A stretch of 64,000 nt of DNA from Achromobacter sp. MYb9 (GCF_002975275.1 NZ_PCOQ01000008.1:1-64000), one strand, 5' to 3'; positions 8,825-16,672 are shown, counted from the stretch's first letter. The notes: generated by a model from the letters alone, not told the origin. Numbers and translations are program-made.

Positions 8825-9441
8825 TTAGCGCGGTGGGCCTCAAAAACGGCTTGCCACGGCCACCGAAGGATTGGGCGGTAGTGGTGTATACCGCCGCCCA
8901 TCTCTTCGTAGCTGCGGACGCAAGCGCCACATCCTTGGAGCTTGTTTCGGCGCGCTGCGCTTTCCTCGACGCGAACGCCTTGCCATGACCAGATTTGGCG
9001 GCCGGTCGTGTCGCGAAGCTCCAGCAGGTGTTCGGTGATCGGAAGGATCTTCAGTTCATGGGTGCAGAACTGCGCCATACGGCTGGGAAAGCGGGCCTTG
9101 ATGATGCACAGGTCAAGGAATGGAATTCCGGTAGGACCTCGGTTGAATACGCGCAATGCGCGTTGCACGACCTCTAGGGCGACGCCTTTTGTGGGCCACA
9201 CATCACGAACATAGTCGCGGCGAGGCCACCAGAGGTCCGTGAAATCTCTGCGCACCCACTTGATCGGTAGATCTACGGCTGCTTCCAGATACCGCACATA
9301 TTCGTAGGTTAGCTCATGCTCGTTGCCGGTGTCGGCAAAGACGGCCCGCACGTTGTCGTGTCCGTGTAGTTCCAGCGCAAGCAACAGGGTGGCAGTGCTG
9401 TCCTTGCCGCCCGAGATCGAAACGACGTGCAACGGTTCCAT
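8659..9441 (-). CDS. PAPS-reductase-family protein with out-of-frame C-terminal tail (chimera)
   Basis: Phage-type member of the phosphoadenosine phosphosulfate reductase / N-type ATP pyrophosphatase family. The PP-loop SGGKDSTATL is close to the N-terminus, and a Cys pair lies in QGCGACVRSYEE. Family-like sequence stops after the FEAHRAKAIQPN segment (near 8810). The last 50 or so residues are the neighbouring integrase remnant read in the wrong frame and lack the usual cysteine-rich C-terminus. The ATG at 9441 follows GGAGG and overlaps the upstream stop as TGATG. It may still fold, but activity is doubtful. Confidence 0.7.
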   Translation of the reverse strand: MEPLHVVSISGGKDSTATLLLALELHGHDNVRAVFADTGNEHELTYEYVRYLEAAVDLPIKWVRRDFTDLWWPRRDYVRDVWPTKGVALEVVQRALRVFNRGPTGIPFLDLCIIKARFPSRMAQFCTHELKILPITEHLLELRDTTGRQIWSWQGVRVEESAARRNKLQGCGACVRSYEEMGGGIHHYRPILRWPWQAVFEAHRAKAIQPNGRRGFVLSSLALWTEKTPVRIYSRPQKGQRHTHGTDGPPVGRMPNWPGY

Positions 9442-9615
9442 CACGCCTCCTTCCGCTGGGACTGCTCGGCGGTTTCGATCAGCGCGTGGACTTCAGCGAC
9501 AGAATCGCGCACCGAATGGGTGGTGCCGTCCTCGGTGCGGATGTTGGCCTTGTTGCCGCCGTAGCTGGATCGAGCCGTTGCGACGGAGACGATGAACTCG
9601 GGGTTGAGGACAAGC
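9441..9615 (-). pseudogene. phage-type hypothetical protein, C-terminal part
   Basis: Reading leftwards, about 55 codons form a plausible protein end (EFIVSVATARSSYGG, then NIRTEDGTTHSVRDSVAEVH). It stops in a TGATG overlap with the PAPS-reductase-like gene. That coupling and the GGAGG site suggest a real coding region. No start codon is evident near 9615, where sequence coding in the opposite direction begins, so the N-terminus seems lost. Confidence 0.45.
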
Positions 9616-9617
9616 GG

Positions 9618-9869
9618 ATATCTAACGGGCGGCTGCGCTCCGCGCTGATCCAGCGGCTGCTGGGCGCGAAGGCTACGCTGGCTGAGCTAGCGGAAAGATA
9701 CGACGTCGACGAAAAAACGGCGGGCGCACACAGTGCCAAACTGAAGCGCTGGTTGTTCGGAGGGCCGGCTATGCAAATGGGATTGCATCCTGAGGCAATC
9801 CGGGAAATTGCCGACCGCTTCAAGACCTGCGGGTGGATAGCCCGGGAGCCAGGTGCGCATCTAGGCTAG
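9618..9869 (+). pseudogene. phage HTH-like hypothetical protein, 5'-truncated
   Basis: About 83 codons read as a helical DNA-binding-like protein (RLRSALIQRLLGAKATLAEL, then AERYDVDEKTAGAHSAKLKR and DRFKTCGWIAREPGAHLG). The frame is open back to a GTG at 9486, but that upstream part is the reverse of the neighbouring gene and looks non-coding. It meets the minus-strand fragment head to head near 9615, as if the control region between two divergent phage genes had been deleted. Confidence 0.4.
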
Positions 9870-10059
9870 CCCTTACCCCGAATAAAAATGTAACGTGTGG
9901 AAGAACTTTGTCAATAATAAGTGTTCGATCTTCCTGTCATTTGCATTAATCTTAATTACTGTTTCAATTGGTTATGAGGTAGCAGGTGCTCCTTGTGCCT
10001 GTGCCCGCGCGTGGGCGCCTCCTTCACCGCCCTGATAAGACACGGCCTAAGGAACATCA

Positions 10060-11283
10060 ATGGCGAATATTTCTGTCGATTTGAGAGATACAAACGTAAC
10101 AATCGATGCGACCAGTGCGGATGGTGTGGAAAACAGCGCGCTTGTGATCCTGGGGCCTAATACGTTGACTGTGGATGGCGTCAACCTCTCCGCTTCAGTT
10201 CCGCTCTTTACGTTTCCGTCAACAGGTGCGACTGTGATCGTCACTAATGGCGCCAATCTTCAAGCGTCAGATCTACTGTTCGCGGTCGCCGATGCTTCCT
10301 CAATACCAGGCAAGCTCCTGATTGACGGCAACTCTTCGGCTACCGTCAATCAGTTTGGCACTGTGCCTTCGGGCGGTGTCGTAAATCTGAACGTGGAGTT
10401 CAGCGGCGACGGAGATGGCAGCTTCACATATGTCAACTCCGTCGTTTCGGGCCCTGTGACGATAAGCGGGATGAGTGCAGGAGATTCCGTCCATGTGCCT
10501 GGTGGGATTTTGACGGCGTTTAACTACGATGCGGCATCCGGAACTGGCTCCGCCCTCTTCGCGAGCGGTGCCATGCCGGTAGTGATGTCGATTACGAACA
10601 TGGCTCCGGAGATAGGAGCAATCATTGCTGCGGATCCGCAAAGTTATTTCAGCAACGGTACCTTTGTGATGCCAGTCTGTTTCCTAAAAGGTACGCTTGT
10701 GCGCACCCCAGATGGTGAGGTCCCCATTGAGTCCTTACAGCCTGGCGATCAGGTCCTCGGGCTTTCGGGAACGCGCCACGTGAAATGGGTAGGCTGGCGC
10801 AAGTATCGTGTCGCGCTGTTGCGTTCTGACAGCGAGCGTGCGGCGACGTGGCCAATTAGGATTCGGCAGCACGCCTTTGGTCACAATCTGCCAGAATCCG
10901 ATTTGTGGGTTTCACCCTGGCATCATCTCTTGTTGGATGGCGTGTTGGTGCGCGCGAAGTGTCTTGTCAATGGGAGCACTATCGTTCAAGAAGCGCGTGT
11001 GGGGTGGATCGAGTACTACCACGTAGAATTGGATCAGTTCGACGTTGTCTTGACCCACGGGGTGTATTCCGAATCGTGGGCCGACGGAGGCAATCGCGAT
11101 TTTTTCCAGAATGCGCCTGTCGCCGAACTTCGCCCGCAGGACCGTAAACGTCGCTTGGCCGAACGGCCCGGTTTTACAGTACTGCGCGACCCCGGCAGAG
11201 AAGCGGCATTGCGGGAGAAATACGCCGCTCGGGCCGTGAATATTTCATCCCTTGAACCGCACAAAGCCGCGGTCAACGGCTAG
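10060..11283 (+). CDS. Hint-domain (Hint_2-like) protein
   Basis: 407 aa. Residues 1 to about 200 are Thr/Ser/Val/Asn-rich, low in charge and probably beta-structured, like surface proteins. At C207 a Hint (hedgehog/intein) domain begins: CFLKGTLVRTPDGEVPIESL, QPGDQVLGLSG, VKWVGWRKY, a later SPWHHLLLDG block with paired His, and YYHVELDQFDVVLTHGVYSE. This matches the bacterial Hint_2 class, where the Cys drives N-S acyl shift and possible self-cleavage. No signal peptide is visible. The AAGGAAC ribosome site fits the ATG. GC is lower than in the flanking core genes, suggesting recent acquisition. Confidence 0.75.
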   Translation: MANISVDLRDTNVTIDATSADGVENSALVILGPNTLTVDGVNLSASVPLFTFPSTGATVIVTNGANLQASDLLFAVADASSIPGKLLIDGNSSATVNQFGTVPSGGVVNLNVEFSGDGDGSFTYVNSVVSGPVTISGMSAGDSVHVPGGILTAFNYDAASGTGSALFASGAMPVVMSITNMAPEIGAIIAADPQSYFSNGTFVMPVCFLKGTLVRTPDGEVPIESLQPGDQVLGLSGTRHVKWVGWRKYRVALLRSDSERAATWPIRIRQHAFGHNLPESDLWVSPWHHLLLDGVLVRAKCLVNGSTIVQEARVGWIEYYHVELDQFDVVLTHGVYSESWADGGNRDFFQNAPVAELRPQDRKRRLAERPGFTVLRDPGREAALREKYAARAVNISSLEPHKAAVNG

Positions 11284-11382
11284 ATGGGCTGGTAGTTGGA
11301 TAACAAATTTCTGTTGACCATGGGAATTTTTTCCCCCAGAATACGTTCCTAACAGATAAGGTGAATTACTGCGCCCAAACAA

Positions 11383-11410
11383 AACCCGCCAGCGAAAGCA
11401 GCGGGTTTTT
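11383..11410. terminator. bidirectional intrinsic terminator
   Basis: AACCCGC (11383-11389) pairs with GCGGGTT (11401-11407), followed by a T-run on the plus strand and by TTTTGTTT on the minus strand. It lies between the convergent Hint and lectin-like genes and can serve both. Confidence 0.75.
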
Positions 11411-11428
11411 CGTTTATGGTCGAGATGC

Positions 11429-11869
11429 TTATTTTTCTCGACGTTTCCAGGACTTGGCGGCTTCAGCAAGAAAATCGCGAGCTGAGAGAAGCACGGGGTC
11501 TCCAGGTTTAAAAGTAATGTCGATCATATAGTCGTTGTAGTCGTTGTCATGTTCCCGGTGACGAGCGTCGTCATACCCTAGCAGCACATGGTTTTCGGAC
11601 GATTCCCAGATTTTTTCCGCCGAAGTGCCCCAGGCGCTTCTTGTGTATAGGTACTGCGCCGAAATGCTGACCATTGAGTCTTGGTCATACGTATGTGTTG
11701 GCAACACAAACGACGACTGATTCCAAAAGTTCTCGCTCCTATGATGCAAAAGCAGACGTGGGGGATTCTCCGCGCTCCAGATTTCGAAAACGGCGGCTTG
11801 CGTGTAGTTTGCTTGCGCATTGGTGGAGATCTGCATGTGCATCTTTTTCGGCAGAATAAAATTCGCCAT
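11429..11869 (-). CDS. small lectin-like protein with calcium-site motif DNDYND
   Basis: 146 aa, no signal peptide. The N-terminus (FILPKKMHMQISTNAQANYT) and the late GYDDARHREHDNDYNDYMID segment resemble the overall pattern of PA-IIL/LecB-type calcium lectins, whose calcium- and sugar-binding loop contains a DNDYND motif before the last strand. Similarity is by eye and limited to this pattern; DUF4114-type domains share it. A basic tail (AKSWKRREK) follows the motif region. ATG at 11869 with a strong AAGGAGA site. Convergent with the Hint gene, and of similarly low GC. Confidence 0.5.
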   Translation of the reverse strand: MANFILPKKMHMQISTNAQANYTQAAVFEIWSAENPPRLLLHHRSENFWNQSSFVLPTHTYDQDSMVSISAQYLYTRSAWGTSAEKIWESSENHVLLGYDDARHREHDNDYNDYMIDITFKPGDPVLLSARDFLAEAAKSWKRREK

Positions 11870-12198
11870 TTTGATTCTCCTTGATAAAGAACGCGGGCCT
11901 TCTCGGGATGTGTCGCAATGTCCGAGGCTGTTCTGGGCTTAGTGAGCGTAGTCGACGGGACTCTCCTGTTATATGCGTAAATACCCACCGAAGCGGATCT
12001 ACTAGTAGGCTTGGCCCGCTCATGAAGAAAGTGCCCCGATACGGATGCTCCGGTCGGGGCTTTTGCTTTGCAGCGGCAGAACTCCACCCTTCGCTATCAA
12101 GGGCCGCGCGCTGGGCATGGCATGCGGGGTTGGATCGCCGCCGCCGGGCGGCGTGCTGTTGGTGGCACCCGGCACCAATTCAAAGACGGGTGAAAACC
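11870..12198. other. island spacer with hairpin
   Basis: A 329-bp stretch with no convincing gene. It contains a hairpin, GCCCCGA (12033-12039) with TCGGGGC (12054-12060) followed by TTTT, which could terminate plus-strand transcription. The rest is GC-rich and reads poorly in all frames. Confidence 0.5.
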
Positions 12199-12432
12199 AT
12201 GAAGATCTACACCAACAAGCAACACCGCGACGTGCACACCGCAAAGGTCGAGCAGGACGTGGCGCTCCGCATCATTGCTGAGCGCGTTGCGGAAAAGCTA
12301 GGTGTCAGCCTGGACTCGCCCGCCGTGTCGTATAGGGCGTACATCACCAGCCGCTCAACCAGCACGGGATACACGTATGAGGTCGAGGTCGAGATCATCG
12401 ACGATCATGCGGCCAGAGTGACGGCGGCTTAG
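12199..12432 (+). CDS. phage hypothetical protein (77 aa)
   Basis: Unrecognised 77-aa protein, starting at the ATG at 12199 (MKIYTNKQHRD) and ending 2 bp before the HNH gene. Composition is mixed alpha/beta with an acidic C-terminal strand (YTYEVEVEIIDDHA). The tight spacing to the HNH gene supports that it is translated. Confidence 0.55.
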   Translation: MKIYTNKQHRDVHTAKVEQDVALRIIAERVAEKLGVSLDSPAVSYRAYITSRSTSTGYTYEVEVEIIDDHAARVTAA

Positions 12433-12434
12433 GC

Positions 12435-12770
12435 ATGGCGAAGCTCAAGACACTCAAACCTCGCATTGCGATGGCTGGTTCCAGGCTGACAGCAGCGCCC
12501 ACGCCCAGCGCTAAGCGCATGACAGGCCGCAAGCTGCAAGACCGTCGGTTGCGCGTCTGGTCCGCTGATCCGCACTGCGCGCAATGCGGAGCGTTGACCC
12601 TATACCCGCACGGCTTCGAGCTCGACCACAAGGTAAGCCTGTTCGATGGCGGCGAAGACGCCGACGCAAACACGCAGGTGCTGTGCGTATCCCGCGATGC
12701 CCACGGGCGCAAGACCGGATGCCATGACGCCAAGACCCGGCAGGACATGGGATACAGGGGCCGCACGTAA
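12435..12770 (+). CDS. HNH endonuclease (phage type)
   Basis: 111-aa HNH nuclease with a zinc-binding CAQCG pair, the catalytic ELDHKVSLFDGGEDAD segment, NTQVLC and a closing GCHDAKT. This is the usual small phage HNH protein encoded near packaging or lysis genes, where it assists DNA cleavage by terminase in intact phages. No terminase is present here. Its stop overlaps the next start as TAATG. Confidence 0.8.
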   Translation: MAKLKTLKPRIAMAGSRLTAAPTPSAKRMTGRKLQDRRLRVWSADPHCAQCGALTLYPHGFELDHKVSLFDGGEDADANTQVLCVSRDAHGRKTGCHDAKTRQDMGYRGRT

Positions 12771-12904
12771 TGGCACTGCACACAGTCACGATCTCGGTTC
12801 GCGTCGCGTGGTGGGTGCGCTGGTATCCGAGATCATCAAGACGGGTATCGACCCGGCGCTGGCGCTGCTGCCCGCCAAGATGGACACGCCTGCCGCGCGC
12901 GTGA
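12770..12904 (+). pseudogene. N-terminal fragment of phage membrane-type protein
   Basis: The ATG overlaps the HNH stop (TAATG) and opens a frame starting MALHTVTISVRVAWWVRWY. It then runs out of frame through the lysozyme-like gene to a TGA at 12902-12904. The first 19 residues look like the start of a small phage membrane protein; the rest is frame-shifted sequence. This marks a junction near 12825. Confidence 0.45.
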
Positions 12905-13293
12905 TGTTGCTGGCCATTGGCTTGCAGGGAAGCCGGTTCATCCATCGGCGCCAGATTGGCGGCCCGGCGCGCGGGTTCTGGCAATTCGAGAAGGGCGGCG
13001 GGGTGCGCGGCGTCCTGACGCATGCCAACACGCGGGAGCAGGCGCAGGCGGTATGCAAGGCGCGCGGCATTCCGGCTACTGCCGACGCGGTGTATGACGC
13101 GCTGGACGAGGACGACGTGCTGGCGGCGGCGTTCGCCCGGCTGCTTCTGTGGTCGGACCCCAAGGCGCTGCCGGCGCCGGGTGATGCTGAATCCGCCTGG
13201 GCGCTATACCTGCGCACCTGGCGGCCGGGCAAGCCGCATCCTCAAACCTGGCCGGCCCTCTACCGCCAGGCCGTCGCCGAGGTGGTGCCATGA
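12808..13293 (+). CDS. lysozyme-like phage protein, start lost or displaced
   Basis: About 161 aa from the GTG at 12808. SRFIHRRQIGGPARGFWQFE resembles the core of lytic-transglycosylase/lysozyme-fold proteins, where a Glu sits in an ES.. context just upstream. Here that position reads LQGSRF, so the putative catalytic Glu is Gly. No ribosome site precedes the GTG, and the natural start seems to have been removed when the gene was joined to the fragment at 12770. It overlaps the Rz-like gene by ATGA. The function as muralytic enzyme is inference. Confidence 0.5.
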   Translation: MVGALVSEIIKTGIDPALALLPAKMDTPAARVMLLAIGLQGSRFIHRRQIGGPARGFWQFEKGGGVRGVLTHANTREQAQAVCKARGIPATADAVYDALDEDDVLAAAFARLLLWSDPKALPAPGDAESAWALYLRTWRPGKPHPQTWPALYRQAVAEVVP

Positions 13294-13808
13294 ACCCGCT
13301 GGCCAAGCTGACGGGCGCGCTGGTGGGCTGGAAAGGCTACGCCGCTGCCCTGGTGGTGGGCGCCATCGTGGCGGGCGGCGCGGCCTGGAAGGTTCAGGGG
13401 TGGCGGTACGGGGCAGAGATTGCTGAAACCAAGGCCGATGAGTCGGACCGAGTCGCCGAGTCGCACCGCCAGGCGCGCGAAATCCTGGCAAGCCGCGTGG
13501 CCGAGGTTGGCCAGATCAACGAGCGTAATGCCAAGGCCGAATGGGCCGCTTATGGAGGGATGCGCAATGCGCAGGTACAGGACGACGGCCTACGGGCTGA
13601 TGTTGATGCTGGGCGCCAGCGGCTGCACGTCGCTGCCACCTGCTCCGCCTCCAGCAGTGGAGTGCCCAAAGCCGGAGCTGGCGCCCGCGTGGGTGATGGA
13701 GCCCGCGCCGAACTTGATCCCGCTGCTCGATCGGATTATTTCGCCCTCCGGGCTGGGATCCAAAGAATGAATGCGCAGCTCGCAGCGTGCCAAGCACGAA
13801 TTCGTTAA
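13290..13808 (+). CDS. Rz-like inner-membrane spanin
   Basis: 172 aa: one N-terminal membrane segment (KGYAAALVVGAIVAGGAAWK), then a long charged coiled-coil region, as in phage i-spanins that bridge the envelope during lysis. The start overlaps the preceding stop (ATGA). A second lysis gene is nested inside in another frame (13567-13770), the classic Rz/Rz1 arrangement, which strongly supports the call. Confidence 0.75.
   Translation: MNPLAKLTGALVGWKGYAAALVVGAIVAGGAAWKVQGWRYGAEIAETKADESDRVAESHRQAREILASRVAEVGQINERNAKAEWAAYGGMRNAQVQDDGLRADVDAGRQRLHVAATCSASSSGVPKAGAGARVGDGARAELDPAARSDYFALRAGIQRMNAQLAACQARIR
13567..13770 (+). CDS. Rz1-like outer-membrane spanin lipoprotein (nested)
   Basis: 67 aa read in a different frame wholly inside the Rz gene. 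It has a short basic N-terminus, a hydrophobic segment and lipobox LGASGC, then a proline-rich mature part (TSLPPAPPPAVECPKPE), all hallmarks of Rz1. The ATG at 13567 is preceded by GGAGGG at proper distance. Confidence 0.8.
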   Translation: MRRYRTTAYGLMLMLGASGCTSLPPAPPPAVECPKPELAPAWVMEPAPNLIPLLDRIISPSGLGSKE

Positions 13809-13886
13809 GGCCCTTTTGCCCGAATCTAGGCTAGTGAGGCGGATTTGGTAACATCGCGGGCATTAAAACGTTATGTAAGTGGATCC

Positions 13887-14627
13887 ATGCAAGCCGCCGA
13901 AAGCCCTGTTGGAACGTCTCTAACGCCTGATCCTTCCCTGGAAGCCATTAGCTTAGAAGTGCGCGGCCGTACCTTCCGGTACTACCTATCGAAGGCAGTG
14001 AATCCGGCTACGGCGCCGATGCTCGTAATCTTCCACGGACATGGATTTGGCGGGGTTCCGACCGCGTTCCAGAGTGAAAACTGGAACGTGGTTCGACCTA
14101 TGGACCAGTTCGGCGCTGACGCCTGGGGTTCTTGGTATCTGGGGGAGGGTGGTGATTACTTCTGGCTGGAGGCGTTCCCCGCCATCCTTCAGAGTGCGCG
14201 GGACTTGTGCGGTGGCGGCGGGGCGCTCTACTGCTGGGGATCCAGCATGGGCGGCTATGCGTCCATCCTGCACGGCACCTTAAACCGGGCCAGAGCGATA
14301 TACGCCAACGTCCCTCAGACGCGATTGCTGGGTTCAACGTATTCCGAGACGTCAATGAAACGGTTCTTTGAGCCGATCTTTGGCGAGAGTGAAGACCGTC
14401 GATATAACGATCTTCGTTCCCTTTTTAAGGCACCACGGAAGACGACGTACTTTCTCTGCTTCAATCAGCTAGAGTCTGGCGACTATTTTGCTGAGCAGGG
14501 GTTGCGGTTCATCAACCACCTGCAAGCCACTGGCAACAAGTTCTACCTAGAGGTTCGGCCTACGGATGCCCACGGTAAGAACCACGGGATCACGGAGACG
14601 ATCCGGTTGTTCAACAAGTATCGCTGA
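13887..14627 (+). CDS. alpha/beta hydrolase
   Basis: 246 aa from the ATG at 13887 (a TTG at 13845 would add 14 residues). The oxyanion segment IFHGHGFGG and the nucleophile elbow WGSSMGGY (GxSxG, Ser near residue 120) define an esterase/acyl-hydrolase fold; a late DAHGKNHG provides the likely catalytic His. No signal peptide. It lies after the lysis genes, where phages often carry host-modifying cargo, and is convergent with an asparagine-synthase-like gene. It could modify surface glycans or peptidic products; the substrate is unknown. Confidence 0.7.
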   Translation: MQAAESPVGTSLTPDPSLEAISLEVRGRTFRYYLSKAVNPATAPMLVIFHGHGFGGVPTAFQSENWNVVRPMDQFGADAWGSWYLGEGGDYFWLEAFPAILQSARDLCGGGGALYCWGSSMGGYASILHGTLNRARAIYANVPQTRLLGSTYSETSMKRFFEPIFGESEDRRYNDLRSLFKAPRKTTYFLCFNQLESGDYFAEQGLRFINHLQATGNKFYLEVRPTDAHGKNHGITETIRLFNKYR

Positions 14628-14632
14628 CCGTT

Positions 14633-14779
14633 CTACGTGAGATCGGCATCGCCGCCGATAATGCGGATAGCTTCTTCGTCTGTGAGTTCAGCTTTGGCAG
14701 CGTCCCGTTCTTTTTCTAACGTTTCGATGCGGGCCTTCAGTTCGTTCACTTGTGTTTGCAGGTCTTCAAGGGTAAGCAT
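14633..14779 (-). CDS. 48-aa coiled-coil protein
   Basis: Short but clean frame starting MLTLEDLQTQVNELKARIET, with Leu/Ile heptads typical of a coiled coil, then an acidic end (ELTDEEAIRIIGGDADLT). It lies 23 bp after the stop of the asparagine-synthase-like gene on the same strand, so probably in one transcript. Small coiled-coil proteins of this type are common beside phage tail-fibre or cargo genes; the function is unknown. Confidence 0.6.
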   Translation of the reverse strand: MLTLEDLQTQVNELKARIETLEKERDAAKAELTDEEAIRIIGGDADLT

Positions 14780-14802
14780 AGTTCTATTCCGGAATTGATC
14801 TA

Positions 14803-16548
14803 TCAGGCGGTATACCAGCGCAGCGAGTCATGCATGGTGAAGACTGTGCGGATGTGGTTGCGGTTGGACAGGTTCGGATTGAGGAATCGGTTCACGATGG
14901 TCCAGTCCATCACCTTGGAAATTGAGGCGCGGTTCGCTGCCAACAACTTCTTCAGCTCGGCTTGGACGTCCTGTAAGTGGACGATCTGCAACAGCGAGCC
15001 CTTAATCTCTTGGGCTCGCTGGATCTGCTCTTTCGTCGCTGGTTTTGAGGGGCTAACAGTGATTCGGTCATCCTGGATGAAGCGTGGTTGGCGGCCGTTA
15101 AAGGCAGTCCTCGTGACGGGGCCATGCAGGCTTTCGTAGGTCGGAGTGATGCGGTCCGAGTCGAATGGCAAACCGACCAATTCAGGCTGTAGCGATGCCA
15201 TCATTTTTAAGCCCTGCACGTTCCCTGCGCGTTCTGCCTGAGGGGTGAATAGCCCGAGTTTCACTGCGGCTACCGAGTAGATTGGATCCACGCGGGGCGT
15301 CATGTTGGAATGGTATTCCGACGTCAGGCCTACGTAGTAACGGTTCCGCTTCGCCGCATACATGTAGTCCAACACTGCATCTCGGGGCAGACCGTCCGAT
15401 ACAGCACCGGCTGAGAAGTCCTTGAACCGGTCTACATAGGTCGCATAGAAATCTGGCCCAAGCATCCGGCTTTCTGCGGCGAATGTGCGCCCATGGATGG
15501 CTTGAAGTGTTGCTTCTGGGGCTGTCATGACAGCGTTTCGCGCGCCGTAGAATGACCGCAAACACTCGCCGTAGCCGCCGGACATCAAGACATGGTCAGG
15601 AAGGGCAGATTCTGGAAGGTCGGATCGCAGCATCCCAAATGTGCCAAACATGGCGTTACCAGGCGCATAGGCTCTCTTGATGGTGCCGTCGCTATTGGTC
15701 AAAGGGATGCCAACGTGACCACAGAGTTCGCCGGCTATTCTCCGGTCAGGCATCTGGGTGTTCCCACTACACATGAACTTGAATTCATCGTGCAGGTGTT
15801 CGTGCATCATGGCGGAGAGGATCAGCCTCGAGTCGAATCCGCCAGTCAGATGGGAAATTCGGTGACCGAAGCCAGAAGCTGCTACCGCACGGACGTTTTG
15901 GATCAGGTCGCTACGGGCCTCTTCAAATAGGTCCGCAATGTTAGATGGGCGTGCGAAGAAGGCATCCGAGCAATGGTAGCTACCCTGATACGAATTCATG
16001 TCATCAATGGACACGTACGCAAAAGGGGGCAACGTTGCCACATCCTCGTAGCTAGCCGGAAAGAAGCCACCGTTCCCGGTTGCTATAACCTCGACCAGAT
16101 ATTCGAGACTCTTCTTGGGTTCTTCCCCCAAATGCGTAACGGCCTCGATTAAGGCCTCTAGATCGCTGGAGTGGGCCCAGACGCGCGGGCTGCGGTACTC
16201 GTAGAGCATCGCGGCGCCGAGAGGATCAGGGAAAGCGTGGAACGTATCGTGTGTGTGCAGGTAGAGACAAAGACTGCCCCGTAAGTTGGCACCGATTGAA
16301 TCCGCTAATTCGCCAGTGGCGACTGCGGGCAGCGCCTCAAGGAGATCAGCGGCGCGGGTGATCAACTTGTCGCCCAGCCATCCGGCGCCATGGAATGTCG
16401 CTATGTAGGTTTCTTCACGGATGCGGACGGTAACCTCATCACCTTTCTGTAGATAGACGGGGCCTCCCCATTGGCCATCGGCGAAGGTTCGAAGGATGAC
16501 GGGGGCTTTGCGCAGCTTCAGCGCTGAGAGGGTACTGAATGTTTCCAT
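14803..16548 (-). CDS. asparagine-synthase-like ATP pyrophosphatase
   Basis: 581 aa. The central and C-terminal part is an Asn-synthase domain: PP-loop HLTGGFDSR at residues 233-241, YGECLRSFYGARN and the RVDPIYSVAAVKL region. The N-terminal 200 residues occupy the place of the glutaminase domain, but the N-terminus is MET rather than MC, so the glutamine-hydrolysing Cys is missing. That resembles relatives that form amide or lactam bonds without glutaminase, or O-antigen amidating proteins. It is paired with a 48-aa coiled-coil gene and convergent with a hydrolase in a phage cargo position. The ribosome site before the ATG is weak. Confidence 0.7.
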   Translation of the reverse strand: METFSTLSALKLRKAPVILRTFADGQWGGPVYLQKGDEVTVRIREETYIATFHGAGWLGDKLITRAADLLEALPAVATGELADSIGANLRGSLCLYLHTHDTFHAFPDPLGAAMLYEYRSPRVWAHSSDLEALIEAVTHLGEEPKKSLEYLVEVIATGNGGFFPASYEDVATLPPFAYVSIDDMNSYQGSYHCSDAFFARPSNIADLFEEARSDLIQNVRAVAASGFGHRISHLTGGFDSRLILSAMMHEHLHDEFKFMCSGNTQMPDRRIAGELCGHVGIPLTNSDGTIKRAYAPGNAMFGTFGMLRSDLPESALPDHVLMSGGYGECLRSFYGARNAVMTAPEATLQAIHGRTFAAESRMLGPDFYATYVDRFKDFSAGAVSDGLPRDAVLDYMYAAKRNRYYVGLTSEYHSNMTPRVDPIYSVAAVKLGLFTPQAERAGNVQGLKMMASLQPELVGLPFDSDRITPTYESLHGPVTRTAFNGRQPRFIQDDRITVSPSKPATKEQIQRAQEIKGSLLQIVHLQDVQAELKKLLAANRASISKVMDWTIVNRFLNPNLSNRNHIRTVFTMHDSLRWYTA

Positions 16549-16648
16549 TTATGTGTTAATTTCATGAGCAAGCGTAACTGTAGCCCATTTACGCCGGGTT
16601 GCTTCCCAGCTATCGCCGCGCCTCCCCTTACGCAGTTTGTCGACCACA

Positions 16649-16672
16649 AGAAAAGCGCCCCAGGTGGGGCGC
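16649..16672 (-). terminator. intrinsic terminator of SOS-box operon
   Basis: On the minus strand GCGCCCC, loop ACCT, GGGGCGC is followed by TTTTCTTG. It ends the transcript that begins at the LexA box near 17130. Confidence 0.8.
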
